Shown here in pieces: positions 49,190 to 58,324 of a stretch of DNA of 64,000 nt. The notes below the pieces were generated by a model, which was not told the DNA's origin, did not search any database, and saw only the letters and a list, made by a program, of their open reading frames with translations. Each line of letters starts with the position of its first letter. The first letter of the stretch is position 1. Made by a program: the position numbers and the translations under genes. Source of the stretch: Pseudomonas ekonensis (GTDB lineage Bacteria; Pseudomonadota; Gammaproteobacteria; Pseudomonadales; Pseudomonadaceae); assembly GCF_019145435.1 (NCBI RefSeq), contig NZ_JAHSTS010000001.1:337501-401500 (forward strand), in the 5' to 3' direction.

Positions 49190-50433
49190 AGCCGTTCCCC
49201 GAATGCGGCCGCCACCCGCAAGGCGCTGGCCACGCCGTCTTCGTGGAAGCCGTTGGCCCAGTAGGCGCCGCAGTAGTGGGTGTGGCGCTGGCCATCGAGT
49301 TCGGCCCAGCGTGCCTGGGCGGCCACCGCCGCCAGGCTGAACTGCGGATGCGCATAGAGGTAGCGGGCGAGTACCTTGGCCGGGGAAATCGCGGCACTCT
49401 GGTTGAGGCTGACGCAAAACGTGGTGTCGCTCTGTATGCCCTGCAGGATGTTCATGTCGTAGGTGACCGCCGGCAGGGCATCGCCGGCACCGCCCAGGCG
49501 CACGTTCCAGCTGGCCCGGGCCCGCTTGCGTCTGGGCAGCAGGCGGGTGTCGGTGTGCAGCACCACTTCGTTGTCGGCGTAGGGCAGGGCGCCGAGCACC
49601 GACTGCTCGGCGGCGCTGGGCTGTTCGAGCAGGCGCAGGGCCTGGTCGCTGTGGCAGGCCAGCACCACTTTGTCGAAACGTTCGCGGCCGGCGGGGCTGT
49701 GGAGATCGACGCCGTGCCCGTCGCGGCTCACTCGCTCGACCGGGCAGCCCAGGCGGATCCTGTCCCGGAACGAAGCGCTCAGCGGCGCAAGGTAGGCGTT
49801 TGAGCCGCCTTCGATCACCTGCCATTGCGGGCGGTCGCCGACGGACAGCAACCCGTGGTTCTCGAAGAAGCGCACGAAGAACCGCAACGGAAACCTGAGC
49901 ATCCCGGCCATGGGCATCGACCAGATCGCCGCGCCCATCGGCACGATGTAATGCAGGATGAAACGCTCGCCGTAGCCGCCGGCCTTCAGGTAGTCGTCCA
50001 GGGTGGTGTCGGCGGCGATGCGCCGTTCGGCCAGATCCCTGCGCGCGGATCTGTTGAAGCGCAGGATGTCGCGCAGCATGCCCCAGAAGCCCGGCGAGAG
50101 CAGGTTTCGGCGCTGGGCGAACAGGCTGTCGAGGTTGTTGCCGTTGTATTCGAGGCCGGTGTCCGGGTCGGTCACCGAAAAGCTCATTTCGGTGGGCCGC
50201 AAGCGCACGCCCAGTTGCCCGAGGATGCGCATGAAGTTCGGGTACGTCCTGTCGTTGAACACGATGAAGCCGGTGTCCACCGCGTACTCGCGCCCCTCGA
50301 CCGTCACCTGCGCCGTGTGCGTGTGGCCGCCGATGCGGTCGGCGGCCTCGAACAGGGTGACGTCGTGCCGTCGGGCAAGCAGGTACGCGCAGGTCAGGCC
50401 CGCGATGCCGCTGCCGACGACGGCGATGTTCAC
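49186..50433 (-). CDS. FAD-dependent amine oxidase-like oxidoreductase
   Basis: A 415-residue flavoprotein with an N-terminal dinucleotide fold MNIAVVGSGIAGLTCAYLLA and the second FAD motif FEAADRIGGHTHT near 31-43. It belongs to the amine oxidase/phytoene desaturase-like superfamily. GTG 50433 is used as start and overlaps the SDR stop (GTGA). It is encoded with DUF1365 and cfa-like genes, so it may oxidise or desaturate an acyl chain; this is inference. Confidence 0.88.
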   Translation of the reverse strand: MNIAVVGSGIAGLTCAYLLARRHDVTLFEAADRIGGHTHTAQVTVEGREYAVDTGFIVFNDRTYPNFMRILGQLGVRLRPTEMSFSVTDPDTGLEYNGNNLDSLFAQRRNLLSPGFWGMLRDILRFNRSARRDLAERRIAADTTLDDYLKAGGYGERFILHYIVPMGAAIWSMPMAGMLRFPLRFFVRFFENHGLLSVGDRPQWQVIEGGSNAYLAPLSASFRDRIRLGCPVERVSRDGHGVDLHSPAGRERFDKVVLACHSDQALRLLEQPSAAEQSVLGALPYADNEVVLHTDTRLLPRRKRARASWNVRLGGAGDALPAVTYDMNILQGIQSDTTFCVSLNQSAAISPAKVLARYLYAHPQFSLAAVAAQARWAELDGQRHTHYCGAYWANGFHEDGVASALRVAAAFGERL

Positions 50434-51215
50434 GTGGCGTCCTTGAGCGGCGGCGTGCTGCGCACCATGCGCTTGACGATCGCCAGCTGCGCCCGCGCCG
50501 GCAGCTTCGACAGCGGCCACAGCGCCGCCATGAACAGCGCGGGGAAGGCGATCTCCAGCGGACGTTCCCGCAGGCTGGCGAAGATGTGCCGGGCGGCCTT
50601 GTCCGCCGGCCAGCGCAACGGCATCGGAAAGTCGTTTTGCGCGGTCAGGGGCGTATCGACGAACCCCGGGCTGACCACGGTGATTTCGATGCCTTCGTCC
50701 GCCAGGTCGATACGCAGCGATTCGAACAGGTAACGCAGGCCGGCCTTCGAGGCGCCATAGGCCTCCGCCCTGGGCAGCGGCAAGTAGGTGACCGAACTGG
50801 CCATGCCCACCAGGTGCGGTGCGGTGCCCTTGCGCAGCAGGGGCAGGGCGGCTTCGATGCAGTAACTGGTGGCGAGCAGGTTGGTGCGCACCACGTGTTC
50901 GACGATCGAGGCGTCGAACTGATGGGCATCGACGTATTCGCAGGTGCCGGCGTTGAGGATCACCGTGTCCAGCGAACCCCAGTCTTCGGCGATCCGTTCG
51001 CCGATTTCCCGCACGGTCTGGCTGTTCGTCAGGTCGCCCGGCACCACCAGCACCTGGCCCGGATAGCGTTGCGCCAACACCTTGAGCGGCGCGGTCTGGC
51101 GGGCGCTGACCGCCACATGCGCCCCGGTTTTCAGAATTTCCTCGGCCAATGCCGCACCGATGCCGCTGCTGGCACCGGTCAGCCAGTACCGTCGCGCAAG
51201 CGTACGACGATTCAT
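50430..51215 (-). CDS. Short-chain dehydrogenase/reductase
   Basis: A 261-residue SDR with TGASSGIGAALAEEI (residues 12-26) for NAD(P) binding, NAGTCEYV near 86, and the catalytic Ser and YxxxK in SSVTYLPLPRAEAYGASKAG (Tyr near 152). The hydrophobic C-terminus (AFPALFMAALWPLSKLP) suggests membrane association. The ATG at 51215 has an AGGAG 6 nt upstream. It overlaps both neighbours by 4 nt, so it is translationally coupled within the operon. The substrate is unknown. Confidence 0.9.
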   Translation of the reverse strand: MNRRTLARRYWLTGASSGIGAALAEEILKTGAHVAVSARQTAPLKVLAQRYPGQVLVVPGDLTNSQTVREIGERIAEDWGSLDTVILNAGTCEYVDAHQFDASIVEHVVRTNLLATSYCIEAALPLLRKGTAPHLVGMASSVTYLPLPRAEAYGASKAGLRYLFESLRIDLADEGIEITVVSPGFVDTPLTAQNDFPMPLRWPADKAARHIFASLRERPLEIAFPALFMAALWPLSKLPARAQLAIVKRMVRSTPPLKDAT

Positions 51216-51634
51216 CCCATTCTCCTTTTCAGCCAAGCGATCGCCCGGCCCAATACGGGCAGATGTTCATAAAGCAGCGCCCCGGCATCGAAATAGTCCC
51301 GGTGGCGGTAAACCTTGTCGCGCCAGAGCAGGTGCGAGCAGCCGCCGACCCGGATCGGCCGCCCGCCCGCCAGGCGCGGATGGCGGTAGGTCATGACCCA
51401 GCGCAGATAGCCCTCGCAGTCGCCGATCTGGTCGAAACCGTGAAAGTCGAAGCGCAGTTCGCTGACATTGGCATACAGTTCGCCGAACAATTCACGCAAT
51501 TGCGTCAGTCCCTGCACTTCGTGCAGCGGATCGGTGAAATGGATGTCGTCACTGTACAGGTCGCCGAGGCGGTGCAGGTTGTCTTTGTCCAGTTCGGCGA
51601 ACCCGCGGGCGAAGCGGCGCAGGAATTCACTCAT
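51212..51634 (-). CDS. NTF2/SnoaL-like protein
   Basis: A 140-residue cone-shaped NTF2-like fold protein, recognisable by FARGFAELDKDNLHRLGDLYSDDIHFTDPLHEVQGL (in parts, about 9-44) and the later WRDKVYRHRDYFD near 105. Such proteins are small hydrolases, isomerases or binding proteins, and catalytic residues cannot be assigned. It lies between photolyase (8-nt overlap) and SDR (4-nt overlap). Confidence 0.86.
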   Translation of the reverse strand: MSEFLRRFARGFAELDKDNLHRLGDLYSDDIHFTDPLHEVQGLTQLRELFGELYANVSELRFDFHGFDQIGDCEGYLRWVMTYRHPRLAGGRPIRVGGCSHLLWRDKVYRHRDYFDAGALLYEHLPVLGRAIAWLKRRMG

Positions 51635-53072
51635 GGCCCTCTCCTGTAGACGAGCGGGACGGCAGGTTCTTGAAGGCCGCCAGCGCCCGCTCCCGCGAGG
51701 TGCCCAGGTTGACGATCGGCGCCGGGTAGTCCGCCACGCCGAACAGGCCGCCGAGGGCGGCGGGGTTGTGCACGTCCTTTTTGTTCAGCCCGGCCAGTTG
51801 CGGCAGCCAGTGCTTGATGAACACGCCTTCGCCGTCGAATTTCTCCGACTGGCTCAGCGGATTGAAAATGCGGAAGTAGGGCGCCGCATCGGTGCCGGTC
51901 GAGGCACTCCACTGCCAGCCGCCGTTGTTCGCCGCCAGGTCGCCGTCGATCAAGTGGCGCATGAAGAAACGCTCGCCCTCGCGCCAGTCGATCAGCAGGT
52001 TCTTGGTCAGGAACATCGCCACCACCATGCGCAGGCGGTTGTGCATCCAGCCGGTCTCCAGCAATTGGCGCATGGCCGCGTCGATGATCGGCAGGCCCGT
52101 GCGCGCCTCTTGCCAGGCCGCCAGGTCATCCGGCGCGTCGCGCCACGGCAGGGCTTCGGTTTCCGGGCGGAAGGCGCGATGGCGGCAAACCCGTGGGTAG
52201 CCCACCAGGATGTGCTTGTAGAACTCGCGCCACAGCAGCTCGTTGATCCAGGTGACGGCGCCGGCCTTGCCGCTTTCGAACTCGCCCTGGTTGCTTTGCA
52301 GCGCGGCGTGCAGGCATTGGCGCGGCGAGAGGACGCCGGCGGCGAGGTAGGCGGACAGCTGGCTGGTGCCGGGCTTGGCGGGGTAGTCGCGCTCGCTCTG
52401 GTAATAGTCGATCTGCGCGTCGGCAAAGGTGTCGAGGCGTCTGTGGGCTTCGGCCTCGCCGGCGGGCCAGAGGGCGCGCAGGGATGGGCCGGGAGGCGCA
52501 AACCCTGCGACGGCGTCGGGCACCGGATCGCTGGCGATCGCAAGCGGCGCCTGCTTGCCCGGCGCTTTCACCAACGACGGCATCGAACGGTGCAGGCGTT
52601 CGTGGCAAACCTTGCGGAACTGGCTGAACACCTGAAAGTAGCCGCCGGTTTTGGTCAGCACGCTGCCGGGCTTGAACAGCAACTGGTCGAGATGGCTGGT
52701 GAACGCGATGCCTTCGGCGTGCAGGGCCAGGGCGACGGCGGCGTCCCGGCGGCTTTCGTGGAGGCCGTATTCCTCGTTCACGTGCACGGCCTCGATCCGC
52801 AACTGCCGGCACAGCTTGAGCAGCACCTCGGGCGCCCGGTCCCAGCGCGTGGCGGTGCGGATCAGCAACGGAATGTTCAGCTCGCCCAGGGCCGCGCTCA
52901 ATGCGCGCAGGTTGCGCAGCCAGAAATCGACCTTGCAGGCGGCATCGTCATGGGTCAGCCATTGTTCGGGGCTCAACAGGTACACGGCCACGGTAGGGCC
53001 CCGGCCGGCGGCAGCGGCGAGGGCGGTGTTGTCATGTCGGCGCAGGTCGCTGCGCAGCCAGATCAATTGCAT
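51627..53072 (-). CDS. phrB: Deoxyribodipyrimidine photolyase
   Basis: A 481-residue photolyase that repairs cyclobutane pyrimidine dimers with blue light, using FADH and an antenna pigment. The N-terminal antenna domain starts MQLIWLRSDLRRHDNTAL. The FAD-binding region contains WINELLWREFYKHIL near 270, TGWMHNRLRMVVAMFLTKNLL near 335 and NNGGWQWSASTGTDAAPYFR near 372-391. It follows the MerR gene by 21 nt. ATG 53072 has an AAGG just upstream. Confidence 0.96.
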   Translation of the reverse strand: MQLIWLRSDLRRHDNTALAAAAGRGPTVAVYLLSPEQWLTHDDAACKVDFWLRNLRALSAALGELNIPLLIRTATRWDRAPEVLLKLCRQLRIEAVHVNEEYGLHESRRDAAVALALHAEGIAFTSHLDQLLFKPGSVLTKTGGYFQVFSQFRKVCHERLHRSMPSLVKAPGKQAPLAIASDPVPDAVAGFAPPGPSLRALWPAGEAEAHRRLDTFADAQIDYYQSERDYPAKPGTSQLSAYLAAGVLSPRQCLHAALQSNQGEFESGKAGAVTWINELLWREFYKHILVGYPRVCRHRAFRPETEALPWRDAPDDLAAWQEARTGLPIIDAAMRQLLETGWMHNRLRMVVAMFLTKNLLIDWREGERFFMRHLIDGDLAANNGGWQWSASTGTDAAPYFRIFNPLSQSEKFDGEGVFIKHWLPQLAGLNKKDVHNPAALGGLFGVADYPAPIVNLGTSRERALAAFKNLPSRSSTGEGHE

Positions 53073-53093
53073 GGTGCCTTGTTCCAACCTCAT

Positions 53094-54035
53094 TCAGATC
53101 AACCCGCACTGAAGGAGTCCCTGGTGGGCCGACAAGGGATCCTCGGCCAGGGACAGATCAGTGTGATCGCAAGCTTTGCCGGACAGCTCGGCGTGGTGGA
53201 TGCGCACCGTCGCTCCGGCGATCATTGTCGGGCAGCCGACGCCGCCCAACAGTTTCGGCAACTGCGCCAGGTTCAGGGCCTTGCTGGAGTACAGCAGGAC
53301 GCCCCGCGCGCGCATGTGTTCGGCCGCCATCGCCAGCTCTGCGGGCGGTACCGGCCAGTCGAACACCTGAACCGGACAGTCGCTGCCGCTGATCAGCCAG
53401 GCGCAGAGCCACAGGCGCGGCTCCAGCGCCAGGTCCGACTGGTTCACCAACAGCAGCGGCGCCGTGCGCAACTGGCGATTGTTATGGTAGATGCGTGCGC
53501 CGAATTTGCTGCGCAGCCAGGAATAAAAGAACACCCGCTCCATCTCGCTGCCGAACTGGCCCTGCCAGCGCTGTTCGAGCGCCGCCAGCAGCGGCATCAG
53601 CAACTGTTCGCACAGGGTGCGCGGCGGGTACAGGGCCATGGCCTGGTTGAAGCCGTCGTCGAGGCTGCGTTCGTTCAATTGCGTGATGGCCGTCAGCAGG
53701 TTCTGCAGCTGTGGCTGCCAATCGCTGGTCGCCGTTTCGTTGAACGCTTGAGGGGTGTCGAGCAGCGGCTTGACCTGGCTCACCGCGACGCCGCGGTCGA
53801 GCCAGGTGAGGATTGCCCGGATGCGCTGCACGTGTTCGGCCGAGTACAGACGGTGCCCTTTGGGGGTGCGCTGCGGCACCACCAGGCCGTAGCGGCGCTC
53901 CCAGGCGCGCAGGGTGACGGCGTTGACCCCGGTCTGGCGCGCCACCTCGCGGATCGGCAACCAGCCGTCGTCCAGGGCTTTCTTGAAATCCGCGCCCAGG
54001 TCTTCCCGGGCGCTGGTGTCGGGTGTGGCGTTCAT
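53094..54035 (-). CDS. LitR/MlrA-like MerR regulator without cobalamin ligands
   Basis: A 313-residue MerR-family regulator. The DNA-binding domain is WLPIREVARQTGVNAVTLRAW (residues 25-45) with RRYGLVVPQRTPKGHRLY. The rest aligns by eye with the helical and Rossmann parts of CarH/LitR: RW at 156-157 is kept. The His of the EEH motif is replaced (EMER at 164-167), and the ExHxxG cobalamin motif is absent near 202-210 (LALEPRLWL). This fits the class II LitR described in P. putida, which responds to light without adenosylcobalamin, or MlrA. It is autoregulatory by context: two TRTACA-N12-TGTAYA sites lie upstream of its operon. Confidence 0.85.
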   Translation of the reverse strand: MNATPDTSAREDLGADFKKALDDGWLPIREVARQTGVNAVTLRAWERRYGLVVPQRTPKGHRLYSAEHVQRIRAILTWLDRGVAVSQVKPLLDTPQAFNETATSDWQPQLQNLLTAITQLNERSLDDGFNQAMALYPPRTLCEQLLMPLLAALEQRWQGQFGSEMERVFFYSWLRSKFGARIYHNNRQLRTAPLLLVNQSDLALEPRLWLCAWLISGSDCPVQVFDWPVPPAELAMAAEHMRARGVLLYSSKALNLAQLPKLLGGVGCPTMIAGATVRIHHAELSGKACDHTDLSLAEDPLSAHQGLLQCGLI

Positions 54036-54994
54036 CAAATGGCGTTTCGCAAGCTCAGGTTTTCGGGGTGCGGCTGCAGGTACACCTGCTGCGCGATGTA
54101 AGGATCGGGATGCCGGCGCAAGTGGTGCTTGAGCAGCGTCAGGGGCACCACCAGCGGCACGATGCCGTGGCGGTATTGGCCGATGACCTGCTGCATTTCC
54201 TGTTTGTCCGCCGCGCTGATCGCCTGCTTCAGGTAGCCGCTGATGTGCTGCAGCACATTGCTGTGGGTGCCGCGCGTGGCGCATTTTTTCAGGGCGGCCA
54301 TCAATTCGCTGAAGTAGCGCGGGGCGACCGTCGCCGGATCGGTGTGGCCCATGCTGCCCAGCAGATGGCCGAGCGCCTTGTAGTGGACGGGGCTGTGGGC
54401 CATCAGCAGGTATTTGTAGCGCGAGTGGAATTCGGTGAGCGCCCGGCGGCTCAGGCCCTCTGCGGCCACGGTCTGCCAATCGCGGTAGGCGAACACCCGG
54501 GTGATGAAGTTTTCCCGCAGCACCGGATCGTTCAAGCGTCCGGCTTCCTCCACCGGCAAGTCCGGGCGCCCGGCGCAGAAGGCCTGTGCGTAGATCCCGC
54601 GTCCGCCGCCGACCGGCGCGCCGTTGGCGTGGTAGACCTTGACCCGCTCCAGCCCGCAGGACGGCGACTGCTGCATGAAGATGTAGCCGCAGATGTCCTC
54701 CAGCCCGGCGGCCATGGCCTGTCCGTAATCGGCCAGGTCCTGGGTGACGTCGAGCCGGCGGTCGACGGTGCCGAGGGCTTGCGGATGGTCCGGATCGCCC
54801 ACCAGCCGGATAGGCTGCCGGGGCGTGCCCAGGCCGATCGCCACTTCAGGGCACAGCGGCACGAACTCAAAGTAATCGCTGAGGGTGTCGGTGCACAGCC
54901 GGGAAGCCTTGTGCCCGCCGTTGTAGCGCACTTCGGCGCCCATCAGGCAGGCGCTGACGGCGATCTTGGGGGCTGAGGGGCAGTGGTCGGGCAT
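54035..54994 (-). CDS. DUF523 and DUF1722 (YbgA) protein
   Basis: A 319-residue fusion. The N-terminal DUF523 part (about 1-155) has KIAVSACLMGAEVRYNGGHK, CPEVAIGLGTPRQPIRLV and QQSPSCGLERVK, with cysteines that could bind a metal or cluster. The C-terminal DUF1722/YbgA part (about 185-319) includes LTEFHSRYKYLLMAHSP. YbgA-type genes often lie beside photolyase genes in bacteria, as here. It is the first gene of the nine-gene operon, and its stop shares one base with the merR start (TGATG). Confidence 0.9.
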   Translation of the reverse strand: MPDHCPSAPKIAVSACLMGAEVRYNGGHKASRLCTDTLSDYFEFVPLCPEVAIGLGTPRQPIRLVGDPDHPQALGTVDRRLDVTQDLADYGQAMAAGLEDICGYIFMQQSPSCGLERVKVYHANGAPVGGGRGIYAQAFCAGRPDLPVEEAGRLNDPVLRENFITRVFAYRDWQTVAAEGLSRRALTEFHSRYKYLLMAHSPVHYKALGHLLGSMGHTDPATVAPRYFSELMAALKKCATRGTHSNVLQHISGYLKQAISAADKQEMQQVIGQYRHGIVPLVVPLTLLKHHLRRHPDPYIAQQVYLQPHPENLSLRNAI

Positions 54995-55017
54995 GGCGAC
55001 ACCTTGAATCGAAGACC

Positions 55018-55041
55018 TATACAGAATCTAAATTCTGTACA
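55018..55041. promoter_or_regulatory. Operator-like element 1, TATACA-N12-TGTACA
   Basis: TATACA and TGTACA are separated by exactly 12 nt, within a perfect inverted repeat TACAGAAT-CTAA-ATTCTGTA (55020-55039). The 12-nt spacing of TGTACA half-sites is what is described for the related MerR protein MlrA. It lies downstream of the predicted -10. Confidence 0.6.
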
Positions 55042-55052
55042 ACATTGTCTTC

Positions 55053-55080
55053 AGCATAGATTCAAAGGTGTACAAGTCAA
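55053..55080 (-). promoter_or_regulatory. Predicted promoter of the photolyase/cfa operon
   Basis: On the minus strand TTGACT (55080-55075) and TATGCT (55058-55053) are separated by 16 nt and lie about 60 bp upstream of the first start codon. A TGTACA sits directly against the -35 element within the spacer, where a repressor or a MerR-type activator could act. Confidence 0.5.
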
Positions 55081-55092
55081 ACGGTTTGTATA
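55069..55092. promoter_or_regulatory. Operator-like element 2, TGTACA-N12-TGTATA
   Basis: TGTACA and TGTATA are again separated by 12 nt, and the element spans the predicted -35 box of the photolyase operon. Its recurrence with identical geometry 51 bp from element 1 argues for a true binding site of the operon's MerR regulator. Confidence 0.6.
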
Positions 55093-55155
55093 GATTTTTG
55101 CGCGAGCAGCGCATCCCGGCGGAGCGCGCCTGCCCGCGATGGCGAGCCGTCCGGG

Positions 55156-56244
<1,089 letters not shown>

Positions 56245-56339
56245 CTATTGTTAAACAATAGAGCCCGCCCGATAGAAAAGATCCCTGCCTATAAAAATAG
56301 ACTAGTGATCCGGGATAAACGCCACGCGAGGAAGATGTC

Positions 56340-57242
56340 ATGCACATATTGCTGACCGGCGGTACTGGTTTGATCGGGCGGCAGCTCTGTCGGCACTGGC
56401 TGCAGCAGGGTCATCGGTTGACCGTGTGGAGCCGCCGCCCGGAAAAGGTCGCCGCCCTCTGCGGTGCACAGGTGCGTGGCATTGCGCGGTTGCAGGACCT
56501 GGACGACGGGCCGCTGGACGCCATCGTCAACCTCGCCGGCGCCCCCATCGCCGACCGGCCCTGGACGCACCGGCGCAAGGCCTTGCTGTGGAGCAGCCGC
56601 ATCACCCTGACCGAAACCTTGCTGGCCTGGCTTGAGACCCGTGCGCAGAAGCCGTCGCTGCTGATTTCGGGCTCGGCGGTGGGCTGGTACGGCGACGGCG
56701 GCGAACGGGAGCTGAACGAAACGGCTTCGCCGGTGATCGACGACTTCGCCAGTCAGTTGTGCATCGCCTGGGAAGAGACCGCGCAACGGGCCGAGGGCCT
56801 GGGCATCCGCGTGGTGCTGGTGCGCACCGGGCTGGTGCTGTCGGCCGAGGGCGGCTTTTTGTCGCGCCTGCTGTTGCCGTTCAGGCTCGGGCTGGGCGGG
56901 CCGCTGGGCAACGGCCGGCAGTGGATGCCGTGGATTCATGTCGACGATCAAATCGCCCTGATTGATTTTCTTCTGCACCTCAACGGGGCCAACGGTCCTT
57001 ATAATGCCTGCGCGCCGAAACCGGTGCGCAACCGCGAGTTCGCCAAGACCCTGGGCCGCGTGCTGCACCGCCCGGCGTTCATGCCGATGCCGGCCCTGGC
57101 GCTGAAGGTCGGGCTCGGCGAGCTGTCGCAACTGCTGCTCGGCGGCCAGAAGGCCATGCCGGCACGCTTGCTGGAAGCAGGATTCACTTTCCGGTTCACG
57201 GATTTACGCGCGGCCCTGGACGATATCGCCCGCCGCCTCTGA
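56340..57242 (+). CDS. TIGR01777/YfcH-type epimerase-like SDR
   Basis: A 300-residue extended SDR with the nucleotide loop ITGG-type sequence [20 protein letters not shown] (residues 1-20). The motif [18 protein letters not shown] near 116 and [17 protein letters not shown] near 200 are typical of the TIGR01777 family (YfcH, slr1223). The C-terminal part has [18 protein letters not shown]. The substrate is unknown. It has a GAGGAAG ribosome site and lies 13 nt upstream of hemH. Confidence 0.9.
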   Translation: MHILLTGGTGLIGRQLCRHWLQQGHRLTVWSRRPEKVAALCGAQVRGIARLQDLDDGPLDAIVNLAGAPIADRPWTHRRKALLWSSRITLTETLLAWLETRAQKPSLLISGSAVGWYGDGGERELNETASPVIDDFASQLCIAWEETAQRAEGLGIRVVLVRTGLVLSAEGGFLSRLLLPFRLGLGGPLGNGRQWMPWIHVDDQIALIDFLLHLNGANGPYNACAPKPVRNREFAKTLGRVLHRPAFMPMPALALKVGLGELSQLLLGGQKAMPARLLEAGFTFRFTDLRAALDDIARRL

Positions 57243-57255
57243 AATAGGATGTTGC

Positions 57256-58278
57256 ATGACCGATCACGCCTTGCTTCTGGTCAACCTGGGTTCGCCGGCC
57301 TCCACCTCGGTGGCCGACGTGCGCCGCTACCTCAATCAGTTTCTGATGGATCCCTACGTGATCGACCTGCCTTGGCCGGTGCGGCGTCTGCTGGTGTCGC
57401 TGATCCTGGTCAAGCGCCCCGAGCAGTCGGCCCACGCCTATGCCTCGATCTGGTGGGACGAAGGCTCGCCGCTGGTGGTGCTCAGCCGCCGCCTGCAGCA
57501 GCAGATGACGAAGCAGTGGGCCCATGGCCCGGTGGAGTTGGCGATGCGTTACGGCGAGCCGTCCATCGAGTCGGCGCTGGTCAGGCTGGTGGCCGCGGGG
57601 CACAAGCGCATCACGCTGGCGCCGCTGTATCCGCAGTTCGCCGACAGCACCACCACCACCGTGGTCGAAGAGGCCCGCCGCGTGCTGCGCGACAAGCGCC
57701 TCGACGTGCAGCTGTCGGTGCTGCAGCCGTTCTACGATCAGCCGGAGTACCTCGATGCGCTGGTGGCCAGCGCCAGGCCGCACCTGCAGCAGGATTACGA
57801 CCACTTGCTGCTGAGTTTCCACGGCTTGCCGGAGCGGCACCTGAAGAAACTCAACCCGGGCCACAGTTTCGAAGGCGGCGGCGACTGCTGCGCGGGTGCG
57901 CCGCCGGAGGTGGTCGCCACCTGTTACCGCGGCCAGTGCCTGCGCACCGCCGCCGAGTTCGCCAGGCGCATGGGCATTGCGGACGGCAAGTGGTCGGTGT
58001 CGTTCCAGTCGCGCCTGGGGCGCGCGAAGTGGATCGAGCCCTACACCGAAGCGCGGCTGGACGAGCTGGCCAAGAGCGGCGTGAAGAAGGTGCTGGTGAT
58101 GTGCCCGGCGTTCGTGGCCGATTGCATCGAAACGCTGGAGGAGATCGGCGACCGCGGCAAGGAGCAGTTCCTTGAGGCGGGCGGGGAGGAATTGGTGCTG
58201 GTGCCGTGCCTCAATGACGAGGCGCAGTGGGCGAAGGCGCTGGCGACCCTCTGCGAACGGGCGCCGTTGGCGTTGTGA
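57256..58278 (+). CDS. hemH: Ferrochelatase
   Basis: A 340-residue ferrochelatase that inserts Fe2+ into protoporphyrin IX, the last step of protoheme synthesis. The N-terminus is [22 protein letters not shown]. The family signature with the catalytic His is [15 protein letters not shown] near residues 192-206, and the second metal-site region is [17 protein letters not shown] near 282. Four cysteines near 214-232 ([14 protein letters not shown]) could form an additional site. A REP hairpin follows. Confidence 0.97.
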   Translation: MTDHALLLVNLGSPASTSVADVRRYLNQFLMDPYVIDLPWPVRRLLVSLILVKRPEQSAHAYASIWWDEGSPLVVLSRRLQQQMTKQWAHGPVELAMRYGEPSIESALVRLVAAGHKRITLAPLYPQFADSTTTTVVEEARRVLRDKRLDVQLSVLQPFYDQPEYLDALVASARPHLQQDYDHLLLSFHGLPERHLKKLNPGHSFEGGGDCCAGAPPEVVATCYRGQCLRTAAEFARRMGIADGKWSVSFQSRLGRAKWIEPYTEARLDELAKSGVKKVLVMCPAFVADCIETLEEIGDRGKEQFLEAGGEELVLVPCLNDEAQWAKALATLCERAPLAL

Positions 58279-58310
58279 CTGTGGCGAGGGAGCAAGCGCC
58301 CTCGCCACAG
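58279..58310. repeat. REP hairpin
   Basis: CTGTGGCGAGGG (58279-58290) and CCCTCGCCACAG (58299-58310) form perfect 12-nt arms between the convergent hemH and uraA genes. It may serve as a terminator stem; no strong T run follows. Confidence 0.8.
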
Positions 58311-58324
58311 AGATGAAGCCGCTG

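Noticed and set aside
53094..54035. CarH-type adenosylcobalamin photoreceptor
   Set aside because: Both histidine motifs needed for cobalamin binding are absent.
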